A stretch of DNA of 64,000 bases from SHVZ01 sp041906305. GTDB lineage: Bacteria; Pseudomonadota; Alphaproteobacteria; SHVZ01. Positions 1 to 8,497 of this stretch are shown here, piece by piece; the first letter of the stretch is position 1; each line of letters starts with the position of its first letter. Position numbers and translations under genes: made by a program. The DNA lies in assembly GCA_041906305.1 (NCBI GenBank), contig JAYRJL010000001.1:1488001-1552000 (forward strand), in the 5' to 3' direction. Under the pieces are notes generated by a model. It saw only the letters and a list, made by a program, of their open reading frames with translations, did not search any database and was not told the origin of the DNA.

Positions 1-1032
1 GATGTCGAAGGCGACGCCTTCGGCCTCGAGGAGGCCCGCGACCTTCTTGGCGATCGCCGCTTTTGCCTCGTCGCCATGGCCCTGGAACCAGGGATCGACG
101 AAGGAAAGGCAGACCGAGGTCGACGAGCGGCTTGCGGGATCCCTGGCGAGGAAGCCGACCCACCCGGTGCGATCGACCCAGTCGCTCAGGACCTTGAGGT
201 TCGCCTCCGAACGCGCGACCAGGCCCTTGAGGCCACCGACCTTCTCCGCCCAGCGGAGCCCGTCGAGTGCGTCTTCCACCGCGAGCATCGAGGGCGTGTT
301 GATCGTCTCGCCTTTGAACGGCGCGTCGTCGAACTTGCCGGACTTGGTCATGCGGAAGAGCTTCGGCAGCGGCCAGGCCGGCACGTAGGTCTCGAGCCGT
401 TCGATCGCGCGTGGCGAAAGCGCCAGCATGCCGTGCTGGGCCTCGCCGCCCAGCACCTTCTGCCAGGACCAGGTGACGACATCGAGCTTCGGCCAGGGCA
501 GATCCATCGCGAAGGCGGCCGAGGTCGCATCGCAGATCGCGAGCCCCTGCCGGTCGTCGGGGATCCAGCCGCCGTCGGGCACCTTCACGCCGGAGGTGGT
601 GCCGTTCCAGGTGAAGACGACGTCCCGCGACCAGTCGACCGCCTTGAGGTCGGGCAGCAGGCCGTAGCCGGCCTTGGTCACGCGCACGTCCTTGAGCTTC
701 AGTTGCTTGGTGACGTCGGTCGCCCAGCCTTCGCCGAAGCTTTCCCAGGAGAGCACCTCGACGCCACGGGCACCGAGCAGGCTCCAGAGCGCCATCTCGA
801 CCGCGCCGGTGTCGGAGGCGGGGACGATCGCCAGCCGGTAGTCCTTCGGCATGCCGAGGATCGCCTTGGACCGGTCGATGACCTCGACCAGCCGCGCCTT
901 GCCTTCCTTCGATCGGTGCGAGCGGCCGATCAGGGCGGAGGCCAGCGCTTCAGGCGACCAGCCGGGTCGCTTGGCACAGGGTCCGGATGAAAAATGGGGG
1001 GATTTCGGACGGAGTCCGGGTGTGTTCGTCAT
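1..1032 (-). CDS. serC: Phosphoserine aminotransferase (C-terminus beyond window)
   Basis: PLP enzyme of serine biosynthesis converting 3-phosphohydroxypyruvate and glutamate to phosphoserine. The minus strand from ATG at 1032 reads 344 codons without a stop, so the C-terminus lies outside the window. The N-terminus MTNTPGLRPKSPHFSSGPCA and the motifs VPASDTGAVEMALWS, DATSAAFAMD and SWQKVLGGEAQHG (Schiff-base Lys in SWQK) match the form of SerC common in Alphaproteobacteria rather than the short E. coli form. It is divergent from hisZ. A candidate sigma70 promoter and short leader lie at 1033-1116. In related genomes serA often follows, but that cannot be seen here. Confidence 0.9.
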   Translation of the reverse strand, partial: MTNTPGLRPKSPHFSSGPCAKRPGWSPEALASALIGRSHRSKEGKARLVEVIDRSKAILGMPKDYRLAIVPASDTGAVEMALWSLLGARGVEVLSWESFGEGWATDVTKQLKLKDVRVTKAGYGLLPDLKAVDWSRDVVFTWNGTTSGVKVPDGGWIPDDRQGLAICDATSAAFAMDLPWPKLDVVTWSWQKVLGGEAQHGMLALSPRAIERLETYVPAWPLPKLFRMTKSGKFDDAPFKGETINTPSMLAVEDALDGLRWAEKVGGLKGLVARSEANLKVLSDWVDRTGWVGFLARDPASRSSTSVCLSFVDPWFQGHGDEAKAAIAKKVAGLLEAEGVAFDI

Positions 1033-1087
1033 CGCCTATCCCTTGCAGAATAGTTGCACTCCGGTGGGGGAGCGTGGCCCGGCTCCG

Positions 1088-1116
1088 AAGCTAGGGAGGG
1101 CGCGCCCGAGCGTCAA
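1088..1116 (-). promoter_or_regulatory. Candidate sigma70 promoter of serC
   Basis: On the minus strand TTGACG (1116-1111) is followed after 17 bases by TAGCTT (1093-1088). Transcription would begin near 1081 and give a leader of about 48 nt. That leader contains a CTCC/GGAG stem (1059-1072) before the serC ATG. The assignment rests on hexamers and spacing only. Confidence 0.4.
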
Positions 1117-1225
1117 TCGATTTGGCCCGCTGCGGCGTCTCGTCACGGCTTTGTTCCGGGTTGCCGCAGGTATCCAAAACCGCTACCTATCGCGCCGCAC
1201 AATTCCCGATTGGAAAGCCTGTCTC

Positions 1226-2395
1226 GTGTCCCAGTCCGCCAGCGGATCGGATCTGACCTCCCGCGCGCTCCTGCCTCAGGGGCTGCGCGACGTGTTGCCG
1301 CCGGATGGCGATCACGAGAGCCGGGTCGTCGAGAACCTGATGGCGTGCTTCGGCTCGCACGGCTACGAACGGGTCAAGCCGCCGATGGTCGAGTTCGAGC
1401 AGAGCCTGCTCGGCCAGGTGAGCCAGTCGGTCGCCAACCGCACCTTCCGGATGATGGACCCGGTCTCGCAACGGATGATGGCGCTGCGTCCGGACATGAC
1501 GCTGCAGATCGCGCGCATCGCGACCACGCGGCTCAAGAAAGCGCCCCGTCCGGTGCGCCTTTCCTACGCCGGCGAGGTCATGCGGGTGATGGGCTCGCAG
1601 CTCTCACCCGAGCGCGAGTTCACCCAGGTCGGCTTCGAGCTGATCGGCGGCGAGACACCCGAGGCCGATGCGGAGGTGATCCTGATCGCCGCCGAGTCCG
1701 CACGTCGGGTCGGCGTCAAAGGACTCTCGGTCGATCTCATGGTGCCGAACCTGGTGCCGGCGCTGCTCTCGTCCCACGGCATCGAGGGCGACGAGGCCAA
1801 GGCCTTCCGCACGGCGCTCGACGGCAAGGATGCCGACGCCGTCGCCAAGCTCGGCGGACCGGCGAAACTCGTCGGACAGCTTCTCGCCGCGTCTGGCCCC
1901 ATCGCGCCCGGCCTCGCGGCGATAGAGAAGATCGATCTGCCGATCGATGTGCGGGCCCATGTCGAATCCCTCAAGGCGGTGTCGCGCCTGGTCCATCAGT
2001 CCGACCCGCAGGTGACGCTGACGCTGGATGCGGTCGAGAACCGCGGCTTCGCCTATCACACCGGCGTCAGCTTCTCGCTGTTCGTGCGCGGTGTGCGAGG
2101 CGAGCTGGGCCGCGGCGGCCGCTACAGGGCCGGCGAAGTGGGCGAGGCCGCGACCGGCCTCACCTTCTACATGGACACCATGATCCGTTCGCTGCCGGCG
2201 GCGACAGTCGGGCGGAAGGTCTTCGTGCCGCACGGGTTCGCGCCCGATGTCGGCAAGCGTCTGCGCGAGCAGGGCTGGGTCACCGTCGCCGGCCTCGCGG
2301 CTGCCGCCGATGCCATGTCCGAAGCCAGGCGTCTCGGCTGCAGTCACATCGCCGGAGCCGACGGCAACACCAAGAGCATCGAGCGCGCGGCATGA
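1226..2395 (+). CDS. hisZ: ATP phosphoribosyltransferase regulatory subunit
   Basis: HisZ is the catalytically inactive HisRS-like paralogue that binds short-form HisG and makes it responsive to histidine in the first step of histidine synthesis. The protein has the class II aaRS-like start LPQGLRDVLPPDG, motif-2-like SYAGEVMRVMG...REFTQVGFELIGG, and a C-terminal GELGRGGRY loop. The GTG at 1226 gives 389 aa, the normal family length. Longer upstream reading frames run into the serC promoter region and have no family similarity. It overlaps purA by 4 bp (ATGA), a common hisZ-purA arrangement that suggests co-translation. Confidence 0.92.
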   Translation: MSQSASGSDLTSRALLPQGLRDVLPPDGDHESRVVENLMACFGSHGYERVKPPMVEFEQSLLGQVSQSVANRTFRMMDPVSQRMMALRPDMTLQIARIATTRLKKAPRPVRLSYAGEVMRVMGSQLSPEREFTQVGFELIGGETPEADAEVILIAAESARRVGVKGLSVDLMVPNLVPALLSSHGIEGDEAKAFRTALDGKDADAVAKLGGPAKLVGQLLAASGPIAPGLAAIEKIDLPIDVRAHVESLKAVSRLVHQSDPQVTLTLDAVENRGFAYHTGVSFSLFVRGVRGELGRGGRYRAGEVGEAATGLTFYMDTMIRSLPAATVGRKVFVPHGFAPDVGKRLREQGWVTVAGLAAAADAMSEARRLGCSHIAGADGNTKSIERAA

Positions 2396-3681
2396 CCAAC
2401 GTGGTGGTGGTCGGCGCCCAATGGGGCGACGAGGGCAAGGGCAAGATCGTCGACTGGCTGTCGGAGCGCGCCGATGTCGTGGTGCGCTTCCAGGGCGGCC
2501 ACAACGCCGGTCATACGCTGGTCATCGGCAACACCACCTACAAGCTGAGCCTGCTGCCGTCGGGCGTGGTGCGCGGCAAGATGTCGATCCTGGGCTCGGG
2601 CGTGGTCCTCGATCCCTGGGCGCTGCTCAAGGAGATCGGCATCCTCAAGGGGCAGGGCGTCGACGTCACGCCGGCCACGCTACGCATCGCCGAGAACGCG
2701 ACGCTGATCCTGCCGGTGCACAGCATCCTCGATCTCGCGCGCGAGGAGGCGCGCGGCGACGCCAAGATCGGCACCACCGGCCGTGGCATCGGCCCGGCCT
2801 ACGAGGACAAGGTCGGCCGCCGCGCCATCAGGCTCTGCGATCTCGCCGATCCGGACTCGCTTCCGGAGAAGGTTCGCCAGCTCCTGCTGCACCATAACGC
2901 GCTGCTGAAGGGGCTCGGCAAGGATCCCTATGACGGCGACAAGCTGGTGGCGATGCTGCGTGAGGTGGCGCCCAAGGTTCTGCCCTTCGCCGAGGCGGTG
3001 TGGCAGCGGCTCGACGATCTGCGCCGGGACGGCCGTCGCCTTCTGTTCGAAGGCGCCCAAGGCACGATGCTCGACGTCGACAACGGCACCTATCCCTACG
3101 TCACCTCGTCCAACACGGTGGCAGCGCAGGCCGCGACCGGTACCGGGCTCGGCCCGCGAGGCATCGGCTACGTGCTCGGCATCACCAAGGCGTATACGAC
3201 CCGCGTCGGCTCTGGCCCGTTCCCGACCGAGCTGCATGACGAGGTCGGCAAGCGCATCGGCGAGGTCGGCCGCGAGTTCGGCACCGTCACCGGTCGCCCC
3301 CGGCGCTGCGGCTGGTTCGACGCGGTGCTGGTGCGCCAGTCGATCCGCATCGGTGGCATCGACGGGATCGCGCTGACCAAGCTCGACGTGCTGGACGGGC
3401 TGAAGGAGCTCAAGGTCTGCACCGGCTACACCCTGGACGGCGCCCGGCTCGATCACCTGCCGCAGGGCGCCTCGGTCCAGGCCCGGATCAGGCCGGTCTA
3501 CGAGACCTTCGAGGGCTGGGATCAGTCGACCCGCGGCGCCCGGTCCTGGGCCGACCTGCCGGCGACAGCGGTAAAATACGTGCGCCGCATCGAGGAGCTG
3601 ATCGGGTGCCCGGTGGCGCTGCTGTCGACCAGCCCCGAGCGCGAGGACACGATCCTGGTCCGGGATCCCTTCACCAATTGA
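2392..3681 (+). CDS. purA: Adenylosuccinate synthetase
   Basis: Catalyses the GTP-dependent ligation of IMP and aspartate to adenylosuccinate, the first committed step to AMP. The 429-aa protein is full length. It shows the P-loop-like QWGDEGKGK with catalytic Asp13, the GHNAGHT segment with His41, GTTGRGIGPAYEDK, QGTMLDVDNGTYPYVTSSN and the terminal RVGSGPFPTEL and GRPRRCGWFD blocks. Its ATG overlaps the hisZ stop, so expression is probably coupled to hisZ. Nothing odd was seen. Confidence 0.97.
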   Translation: MTNVVVVGAQWGDEGKGKIVDWLSERADVVVRFQGGHNAGHTLVIGNTTYKLSLLPSGVVRGKMSILGSGVVLDPWALLKEIGILKGQGVDVTPATLRIAENATLILPVHSILDLAREEARGDAKIGTTGRGIGPAYEDKVGRRAIRLCDLADPDSLPEKVRQLLLHHNALLKGLGKDPYDGDKLVAMLREVAPKVLPFAEAVWQRLDDLRRDGRRLLFEGAQGTMLDVDNGTYPYVTSSNTVAAQAATGTGLGPRGIGYVLGITKAYTTRVGSGPFPTELHDEVGKRIGEVGREFGTVTGRPRRCGWFDAVLVRQSIRIGGIDGIALTKLDVLDGLKELKVCTGYTLDGARLDHLPQGASVQARIRPVYETFEGWDQSTRGARSWADLPATAVKYVRRIEELIGCPVALLSTSPEREDTILVRDPFTN

Positions 3682-3784
3682 CCGGAAGCGCGTCCCAGTC
3701 GCATAAATGATCGGGTGGGTCTAGGCGGCCGATTCGGATCGCCTCCCCATCCTCGCGCCCTCGATCGGGCGTGCGAGGAGGCCG

Positions 3785-5803
3785 ATGTCGGACGCGCCTA
3801 CCAACGTCAGCACGCCCGGTGGTGCCGTCACGATCGACGGCCGCTTCGACGTCTTCCCGACCAGCCCGCTGCCGCAATTCGACGCGCCGTCGGCGAAGGC
3901 ATATTTGGCCCAGTCCAAGCGCGATCCGGACGATCAGCTGATCGCGATGGTGCCCGATTGGCGCATGTCGCCGCAGATCGACGTGATGTCGGCGCTCCGC
4001 AACTTCAACCCGACCTCGATGCTGCGGGTCATCGAGTGGGGCGTGGTGCCGTGGGCACCGGAGAACCGCCGCCTGATGGCCGTGGTCATGGAGCGCCCCG
4101 GCGGCGACCGGGTGATGGCGACCGCCCGATCGACCTTCACCCCGTTCGACGAGCCGATGATCATCAAGGGTGTGCTGACGCCCTTGCTCCCGGTGATCCG
4201 CGAGCTGCAGGCGCGCGGCCAGACCCATCGCAATATCCGCCCGACCAACCTGTTCTTTACCGATGGGCAGAACCGCCAGGTGGTGCTGGGCGAGTGCTAC
4301 ACCTCGCCGCCGGGGATGCATCAGCCGCACTGGGTCGAGTCGATCGAAAGCCATGCGACCGAGCCCGCCGCGCGCGGTCGCGGCCGGCTGTTCGACGACA
4401 TCTACTCGCTCGGTGCCACGATCCTCGCGCTTGCGATCGGCCGTGCACCGGTGCCGGACTCCGATCCTCACACGCTGCTCCTGAACAAGATCAACTACGG
4501 CTCCTATGCCGCGCTCGCGGCCCAGCACCGGGTGTCGCTGCCGCTCGCCGAGCTGCTGCGGGGGCTCCTTGCCGACGATCTCAAGGAGCGCTGGACGGTC
4601 CGCGAGGTCGAGCTCTGGATGGGCGGGCGGCGCCTGTCGCCGAAGCAGCCGAAGCTGCCGAAGCGGGCCACGCGGCCGTTCGACATCGCGGGCCGCGAGT
4701 ACTTCAACGCGCGGGCGCTGGCCGTGGGCTTCTCCTCGGAATGGCGCACCTCCTCGCCGGCGATCCGCGGCGCCGCCTTCGACACCTGGCTGAAGCGCAG
4801 CCTCAGCGACGAGCAGATCAGCGAGCGCGTCACCAAGATCGCCAATCCCCAGGCCGCCAAGGATGTCGGCGAAGGCGAGCGCCTGGTCGCGCGGACCTCC
4901 ATCGCGCTCGACCCGCCGGCGCCGCTCCGCTTCAAGGGCCTCTCGCTGATGCTCGACGGCATCGGCGACTTGGTGGCGACGAGCCTCGACAATGCCGAGC
5001 GCCGCGGCATCCTTGCCGAACTGTTCCAGGCGCGGCTGGCGCCGGTCTGGCTCGCGGGCCAGGTCGAGGCCAAGTCGGACACGGCGCGCTGGCAGCAAGC
5101 CTTCGAGCGCCTCCCGCAGTTCATCAGCTCGGGCACCGCCGGCTACGGCTTCGAGCGGTGCCTCTACGAGCTCAACGCGCATTTGCCGTGCCTGAGCCCC
5201 ATCGTCGACCGCTTCTACGTCACCAACATGGCCGAGATGATCTGGGCGCTGAACGACTATGCCCGCAATCCGGGCCTCGCGCCGAAGCTGATCGATCGCC
5301 ACGTGGCGGCGTTCTGCGCTGTTCGTTGCAAGCAGATGAGCGACCAGTGGCTTCGCCCGCTCGGCGACAATGAACAGTCGAGCACGTACAAGATCGGCGT
5401 GTTGAAGATCGTCGCCTTGGTCCAGCAGGTGAGCAAGATCGAGTCGGCGCCCGACCTTACCAAGCTGCTCGCCGAAATGCTGGCGCCGGTGGTCGACGGG
5501 TTCCATAACCTGAAGCAGCGGAAGAAGATGCACGCGGACCTCGAGGCCGCGGGCAAGACCGGGAAGTCCTCGGAGCTCCTGGCGTTGTTCAACGACATCC
5601 AGGTCATCGATCGCGACGAGAAGGCCTACCAGGCGGCCCAGGCGAACTACCAGCGGACTGCGACGCAGATATCCCTGCTGCACGTCGATGCTTCCAACTC
5701 CATTCATCATGCGAAGGAGATGGGGGAGCAGGTGGCGGCGATCGCCTCCGGCTCGATCGCGACGCTGATTGCCTCGATCGTGTTCCTCATCTACTTCATC
5801 TGA
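3785..5803 (+). CDS. Tail-anchored protein-kinase-fold protein, probable pseudokinase
   Basis: A 672-aa protein with a eukaryotic-like kinase fold in the first ~230 residues. The catalytic loop reads HRNIRPTNLFF (148-158), so the catalytic Asp of HRD is Asn while the metal-binding Asn155 is kept. The DFG position reads LGE. The structural DDIYSLG motif (about 204-210) is intact. No convincing VAIK lysine was seen. Residues ~230-640 are an unassigned helical region, and the end (~648-672) is one hydrophobic helix rich in Ile/Ala, giving a tail anchor with the kinase fold in the cytoplasm. A membrane protein gene follows after 21 bp and is probably co-transcribed. Substrate or binding partner is unknown. 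Confidence 0.7.
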   Translation: MSDAPTNVSTPGGAVTIDGRFDVFPTSPLPQFDAPSAKAYLAQSKRDPDDQLIAMVPDWRMSPQIDVMSALRNFNPTSMLRVIEWGVVPWAPENRRLMAVVMERPGGDRVMATARSTFTPFDEPMIIKGVLTPLLPVIRELQARGQTHRNIRPTNLFFTDGQNRQVVLGECYTSPPGMHQPHWVESIESHATEPAARGRGRLFDDIYSLGATILALAIGRAPVPDSDPHTLLLNKINYGSYAALAAQHRVSLPLAELLRGLLADDLKERWTVREVELWMGGRRLSPKQPKLPKRATRPFDIAGREYFNARALAVGFSSEWRTSSPAIRGAAFDTWLKRSLSDEQISERVTKIANPQAAKDVGEGERLVARTSIALDPPAPLRFKGLSLMLDGIGDLVATSLDNAERRGILAELFQARLAPVWLAGQVEAKSDTARWQQAFERLPQFISSGTAGYGFERCLYELNAHLPCLSPIVDRFYVTNMAEMIWALNDYARNPGLAPKLIDRHVAAFCAVRCKQMSDQWLRPLGDNEQSSTYKIGVLKIVALVQQVSKIESAPDLTKLLAEMLAPVVDGFHNLKQRKKMHADLEAAGKTGKSSELLALFNDIQVIDRDEKAYQAAQANYQRTATQISLLHVDASNSIHHAKEMGEQVAAIASGSIATLIASIVFLIYFI

Positions 5804-5824
5804 TCCGCCGGCATTGACCCAAGC

Positions 5825-6349
5825 ATGACCGACCTACCGACCATGCCCCGGAGCGCCCAGTCGGTCGCCTCCAAGGTGATCGGCGGCCTGATCGTCGTCG
5901 GTGTCTGCGTGTGGGTCCTGCCGACCGTGCTGGTGCTGGTGATCGGGATGGCGCCGACGATCGTCGCTTTCTTCACCGACCGGCGGAAGGAGAAGTACGC
6001 GGCCTTTTGCGTCGGCGCGATGAACCTGCTCGGCGTGCTGCCGGTGGCGCTCGGCATGTGGACGCGCGACCACAGCATGGACTCGGCCATGCGCAACGTG
6101 ACCAACGTGTTCAACTGGTTCCTGATGTACGGCGCCGCGTCGCTCGGCTGGGGGCTCTATGCGGTGACGCCGGCGATCGTCGCCTTCGTGCTGCGCGTGC
6201 AGATCGAGCGGCGCATCAGCAAGATGCAGGGCTATCAGCGGGAGTTGATCGAGGAGTGGGGCGAGGGCGTCACCGAAGGCGTCAAGACCGCCGAGGACAA
6301 GGCCGCGGCGGCGGCGGCTGCCGCCGTCGACGCAGAAGACAAGAAGTAG
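5825..6349 (+). CDS. Small integral membrane protein, partner of the pseudokinase gene
   Basis: A 174-aa protein of unknown function. Hydrophobic segments lie at about residues 17-45, 57-76 and 97-125, with a charged loop FTDRRKEKYAA after the first. The C-terminal ~45 residues are cytoplasmic-looking, acidic and Ala-rich (VKTAEDKAAAAAAAAVDAEDKK). It begins 21 bp after the kinase-fold gene and has no terminator between, so the two are likely one operon and may form one membrane complex. I do not recognise a named family. Confidence 0.6.
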   Translation: MTDLPTMPRSAQSVASKVIGGLIVVGVCVWVLPTVLVLVIGMAPTIVAFFTDRRKEKYAAFCVGAMNLLGVLPVALGMWTRDHSMDSAMRNVTNVFNWFLMYGAASLGWGLYAVTPAIVAFVLRVQIERRISKMQGYQRELIEEWGEGVTEGVKTAEDKAAAAAAAAVDAEDKK

Positions 6350-6350
6350 A

Positions 6351-6382
6351 AAAAGGGAAGGGCGGGCACGAGGCCCGCCCTT
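6351..6382 (-). terminator. Rho-independent terminator of rpoH
   Basis: A perfect 10-bp stem (AAGGGCGGGC at 6358-6367 with GCCCGCCCTT at 6373-6382, 5-nt loop). On the minus strand it is followed by CCCTTTTT, the correct polarity for ending the rpoH transcript. It may also block read-through from the convergent gene ending at 6349. Confidence 0.8.
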
Positions 6383-6404
6383 GGACGACTTGCGGGCGAC
6401 AGGG

Positions 6405-7325
6405 TCAGCCGGCCGGTTGGGCCGCGCCCTTCGGCAGCGGAGTCGCGCCTGCGAGCCTGGACGCGGCGATCTTCATCGCCTTCTGCAGCTTCTCAAACGC
6501 GCGCACCTCGATCTGGCGAACGCGCTCGCGGCTGATGCCGTACTCCTGGCTGAGGTCCTCGAGCGTCGCCGGCTCGTCCTGAAGGCGGCGACGGGTCAGG
6601 ATGTGGCGTTCGCGCTCGTTGAGCCCCTTCATCGCATCCTTGAGCAGGCGCATCCGCTGCGTCGTCTCCTCGCGCTGACCGAGCTCGGCTTCCTGGTTGT
6701 CGCGGTCATCGACCAGCCAGTCCTGCCACTCGCCCTCGCCGTCGGCGCGCAGCGGCGCGTTCAGCGAATGGTCGGGTGCGGCGAGGCGCCGGTTCATCGA
6801 GATCACGTCTTCCTCGGGCACCGACAGGCGCTCGGCGATCTTCTTGACCTGCTCGGGCGAAAGGTCGCCTTCCTCGATCGCCTGGATCTGGCCTTTGACC
6901 TTGCGGAGGTTGAAGAAGAGCTTCTTCTGCGCCGCCGTGGTGCCCATCTTCACGAGCGACCAAGAGTGCAGGATGTATTCCTGGATCGCGGCGCGGATCC
7001 ACCACATGGCGTAGGTGGCCAGGCGGAAGCCGCGCTCCGGCTCGAAGCGCTTGACCGCCTGCATCATGCCGACGTTGCCTTCGCTGATCAGCTCGCCGAT
7101 CGGCAGGCCGTAACCGCGATAGCCCATGGCGATCTTGGCGACCAGACGCAGGTGGCTGGTCACCAGACGATGCGCGGACTCGGTGTCGCCATGCTCGCGC
7201 CAAGCCTTGGCGAGCATGTACTCCTCCTGCGGCTCGAGCATCGGAAACTTGCGGATTTCCTGGAGGTAGCGGGAGAGGTTTCCCTCCGCGCTCATCACCG
7301 GGATCGACGGTACGCTGACACTCAT
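6405..7325 (-). CDS. rpoH: RNA polymerase sigma-32 (heat shock) factor
   Basis: Directs RNA polymerase to heat-shock promoters. The 306-aa protein has region 2 (LISEGNVGMMQAVKRFEPERG, FRLATYAMWWIRAAIQEYI), the RpoH-specific box QKKLFFNLR (133-141), and region 4 with a helix-turn-helix, LSQEYGISRERVRQIE. The start MSVSVPSIPV is typical of alphaproteobacterial RpoH. Upstream lie a strong-looking sigma70 promoter and a ~130-nt leader with a stem-loop. A terminator follows. Alphaproteobacteria often have more than one rpoH, so this may be one of several copies. Confidence 0.95.
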   Translation of the reverse strand: MSVSVPSIPVMSAEGNLSRYLQEIRKFPMLEPQEEYMLAKAWREHGDTESAHRLVTSHLRLVAKIAMGYRGYGLPIGELISEGNVGMMQAVKRFEPERGFRLATYAMWWIRAAIQEYILHSWSLVKMGTTAAQKKLFFNLRKVKGQIQAIEEGDLSPEQVKKIAERLSVPEEDVISMNRRLAAPDHSLNAPLRADGEGEWQDWLVDDRDNQEAELGQREETTQRMRLLKDAMKGLNERERHILTRRRLQDEPATLEDLSQEYGISRERVRQIEVRAFEKLQKAMKIAASRLAGATPLPKGAAQPAG

Positions 7326-7466
7326 CTACGGCCTCCGTTCGCTAAAGGTCCAAGTGCCGGACGACCTCCCCCTCCCCTGGGCTGGCATCCGACCTGAGAC
7401 GCCGGCCCCTTGATGGGCACCGGCCGATGTCTCTGGCACTCTCCGAAGACGAGTGCCAACGCACAT

Positions 7467-7496
7467 CTTATACGCCTAACCTTCCCGTGTTGTCAA
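7467..7496 (-). promoter_or_regulatory. sigma70 promoter of rpoH
   Basis: The minus strand reads TTGACA (7496-7491), an 18-bp spacer and TATAAG (7472-7467), close to the sigma70 consensus. It lies between the rluD stop (7520) and the rpoH start (7325), predicting a leader of about 130 nt. Just downstream, GGCACTC/GAGTGCC arms (7435-7441 and 7451-7457) form a stem-loop near the 5' end of the transcript. Confidence 0.65.
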
Positions 7497-7519
7497 GAAT
7501 ACCCGAGTTTCTTGATAAG

Positions 7520-8497
7520 CTATTGTTTCGCCTGTGTGACGCCGCAGGAATCCAGCAACTCTTTGATATCTTTGTAGACAGGTCGGTCGAACTGGAGTTC
7601 CCGGCCGCTCGCCGGGTGGGTAAACCCGAGTTGATAGGCGTCCAAAGCCTGTCTCGGAAAGCTGAGGAGCGGCTCGGGAGCCCGGGCGCGCCTGCCGCCA
7701 TAGGTCGGGTCGCCGACCAGAGGGTGGCCGGCATGCGCCAGATGGACGCGGATTTGGTGGGTGCGTCCGGTCTCGAGGCGGCAGTCCAGGAGGCTGGCGA
7801 CCGTATCCATGATCCGCGCCTCCAGCCGGTAGCGGGTCCGCGCCGGCTTACCTCCGGACTTAACCACGGCCATCTTCTTGCGGTTCCGGGAGGACCGCCC
7901 GATGTTGCCGGAGATGGCGCCGACCGGCGGGGTCGGAACGCCCCAGACCAGGGCCTTGTAGGCGCGAAGGACGCTGCGGGCGGCGAATTGCCGCGCGAGC
8001 CCCGCCAGGGCCGGCTCGGTCTTCGCCGCCACCATCAGGCCCGAGGTGTCCTTGTCCAGGCGATGGACGATGCCCGGCCGCCGTTCGCCGCCGATGCCCT
8101 GGAGGCTCGGCCCGCAATGCGCGATCAGCGCATTGACCAGGGTCCCGTCCGGGTTGCCGGCGGCGGGATGGACGACCAGGCCGGGCGGCTTGTCGATCAC
8201 GATCAGATGCTCATCCTCGTAGAGAACGTCGAGCGCCATGTGTTGCGGCGCCGGCGTGGCATCGATAGGCTCGGGAAGGATGATGGCGAAAGTTAGGCCA
8301 GCCCGGACCTTGTCCGAGGCCTTCACCGGTGCTCCCCCGATCGTGACCCGACCTTCCTCGATCAGCGACTTGATCCGGCTGCGCGACAGGTCCGGCAGCC
8401 GCTCGGCCAGGGCGCGGTCGACGCGCACGCCGTTCTCCGTCGCCTCGAAGGTTCCGGAAAGGGCCTGATCGCCGATGCCTGCGGAGCGTGCACTCAA
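7520..8497 (-). CDS. rluD: 23S rRNA pseudouridine synthase, RluD family
   Basis: Isomerises specific uridines of 23S rRNA to pseudouridine. An N-terminal S4 domain (VRVDRALAERLPDLSRSRIKSLI) precedes the RluA-type catalytic domain with the signature HRLDKDTSG (catalytic Asp about residue 148), then GRTHQIRVHLAHAGHPLVGD. The start is uncertain. TTG at 8497 gives 325 aa, ATG at 8527 gives 335 aa and GTG at 8428 gives 302 aa. The S4 domain needs residues upstream of the GTG. Any of the longer starts overlaps the 5' end of the divergent gene at 8475. The family assignment is secure; RluD versus a close RluA-family paralogue is less so. Confidence 0.88.
   Translation of the reverse strand: MSARSAGIGDQALSGTFEATENGVRVDRALAERLPDLSRSRIKSLIEEGRVTIGGAPVKASDKVRAGLTFAIILPEPIDATPAPQHMALDVLYEDEHLIVIDKPPGLVVHPAAGNPDGTLVNALIAHCGPSLQGIGGERRPGIVHRLDKDTSGLMVAAKTEPALAGLARQFAARSVLRAYKALVWGVPTPPVGAISGNIGRSSRNRKKMAVVKSGGKPARTRYRLEARIMDTVASLLDCRLETGRTHQIRVHLAHAGHPLVGDPTYGGRRARAPEPLLSFPRQALDAYQLGFTHPASGRELQFDRPVYKDIKELLDSCGVTQAKQ

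Noticed and set aside
76..990. 304-aa plus-strand open frame at the left edge
   Set aside because: Shadow of serC, whose minus-strand reading contains clear PLP-enzyme motifs.
851..1225. Upstream extension of hisZ
   Set aside because: It overlaps serC and its promoter on the other strand and adds residues not seen in HisZ; GTG at 1226 gives normal length.
3671..5710. 679-aa minus-strand open frame opposite the pseudokinase
   Set aside because: Arg/Gln/Asp-rich composition without domains, typical of antisense frames in GC-rich coding DNA.
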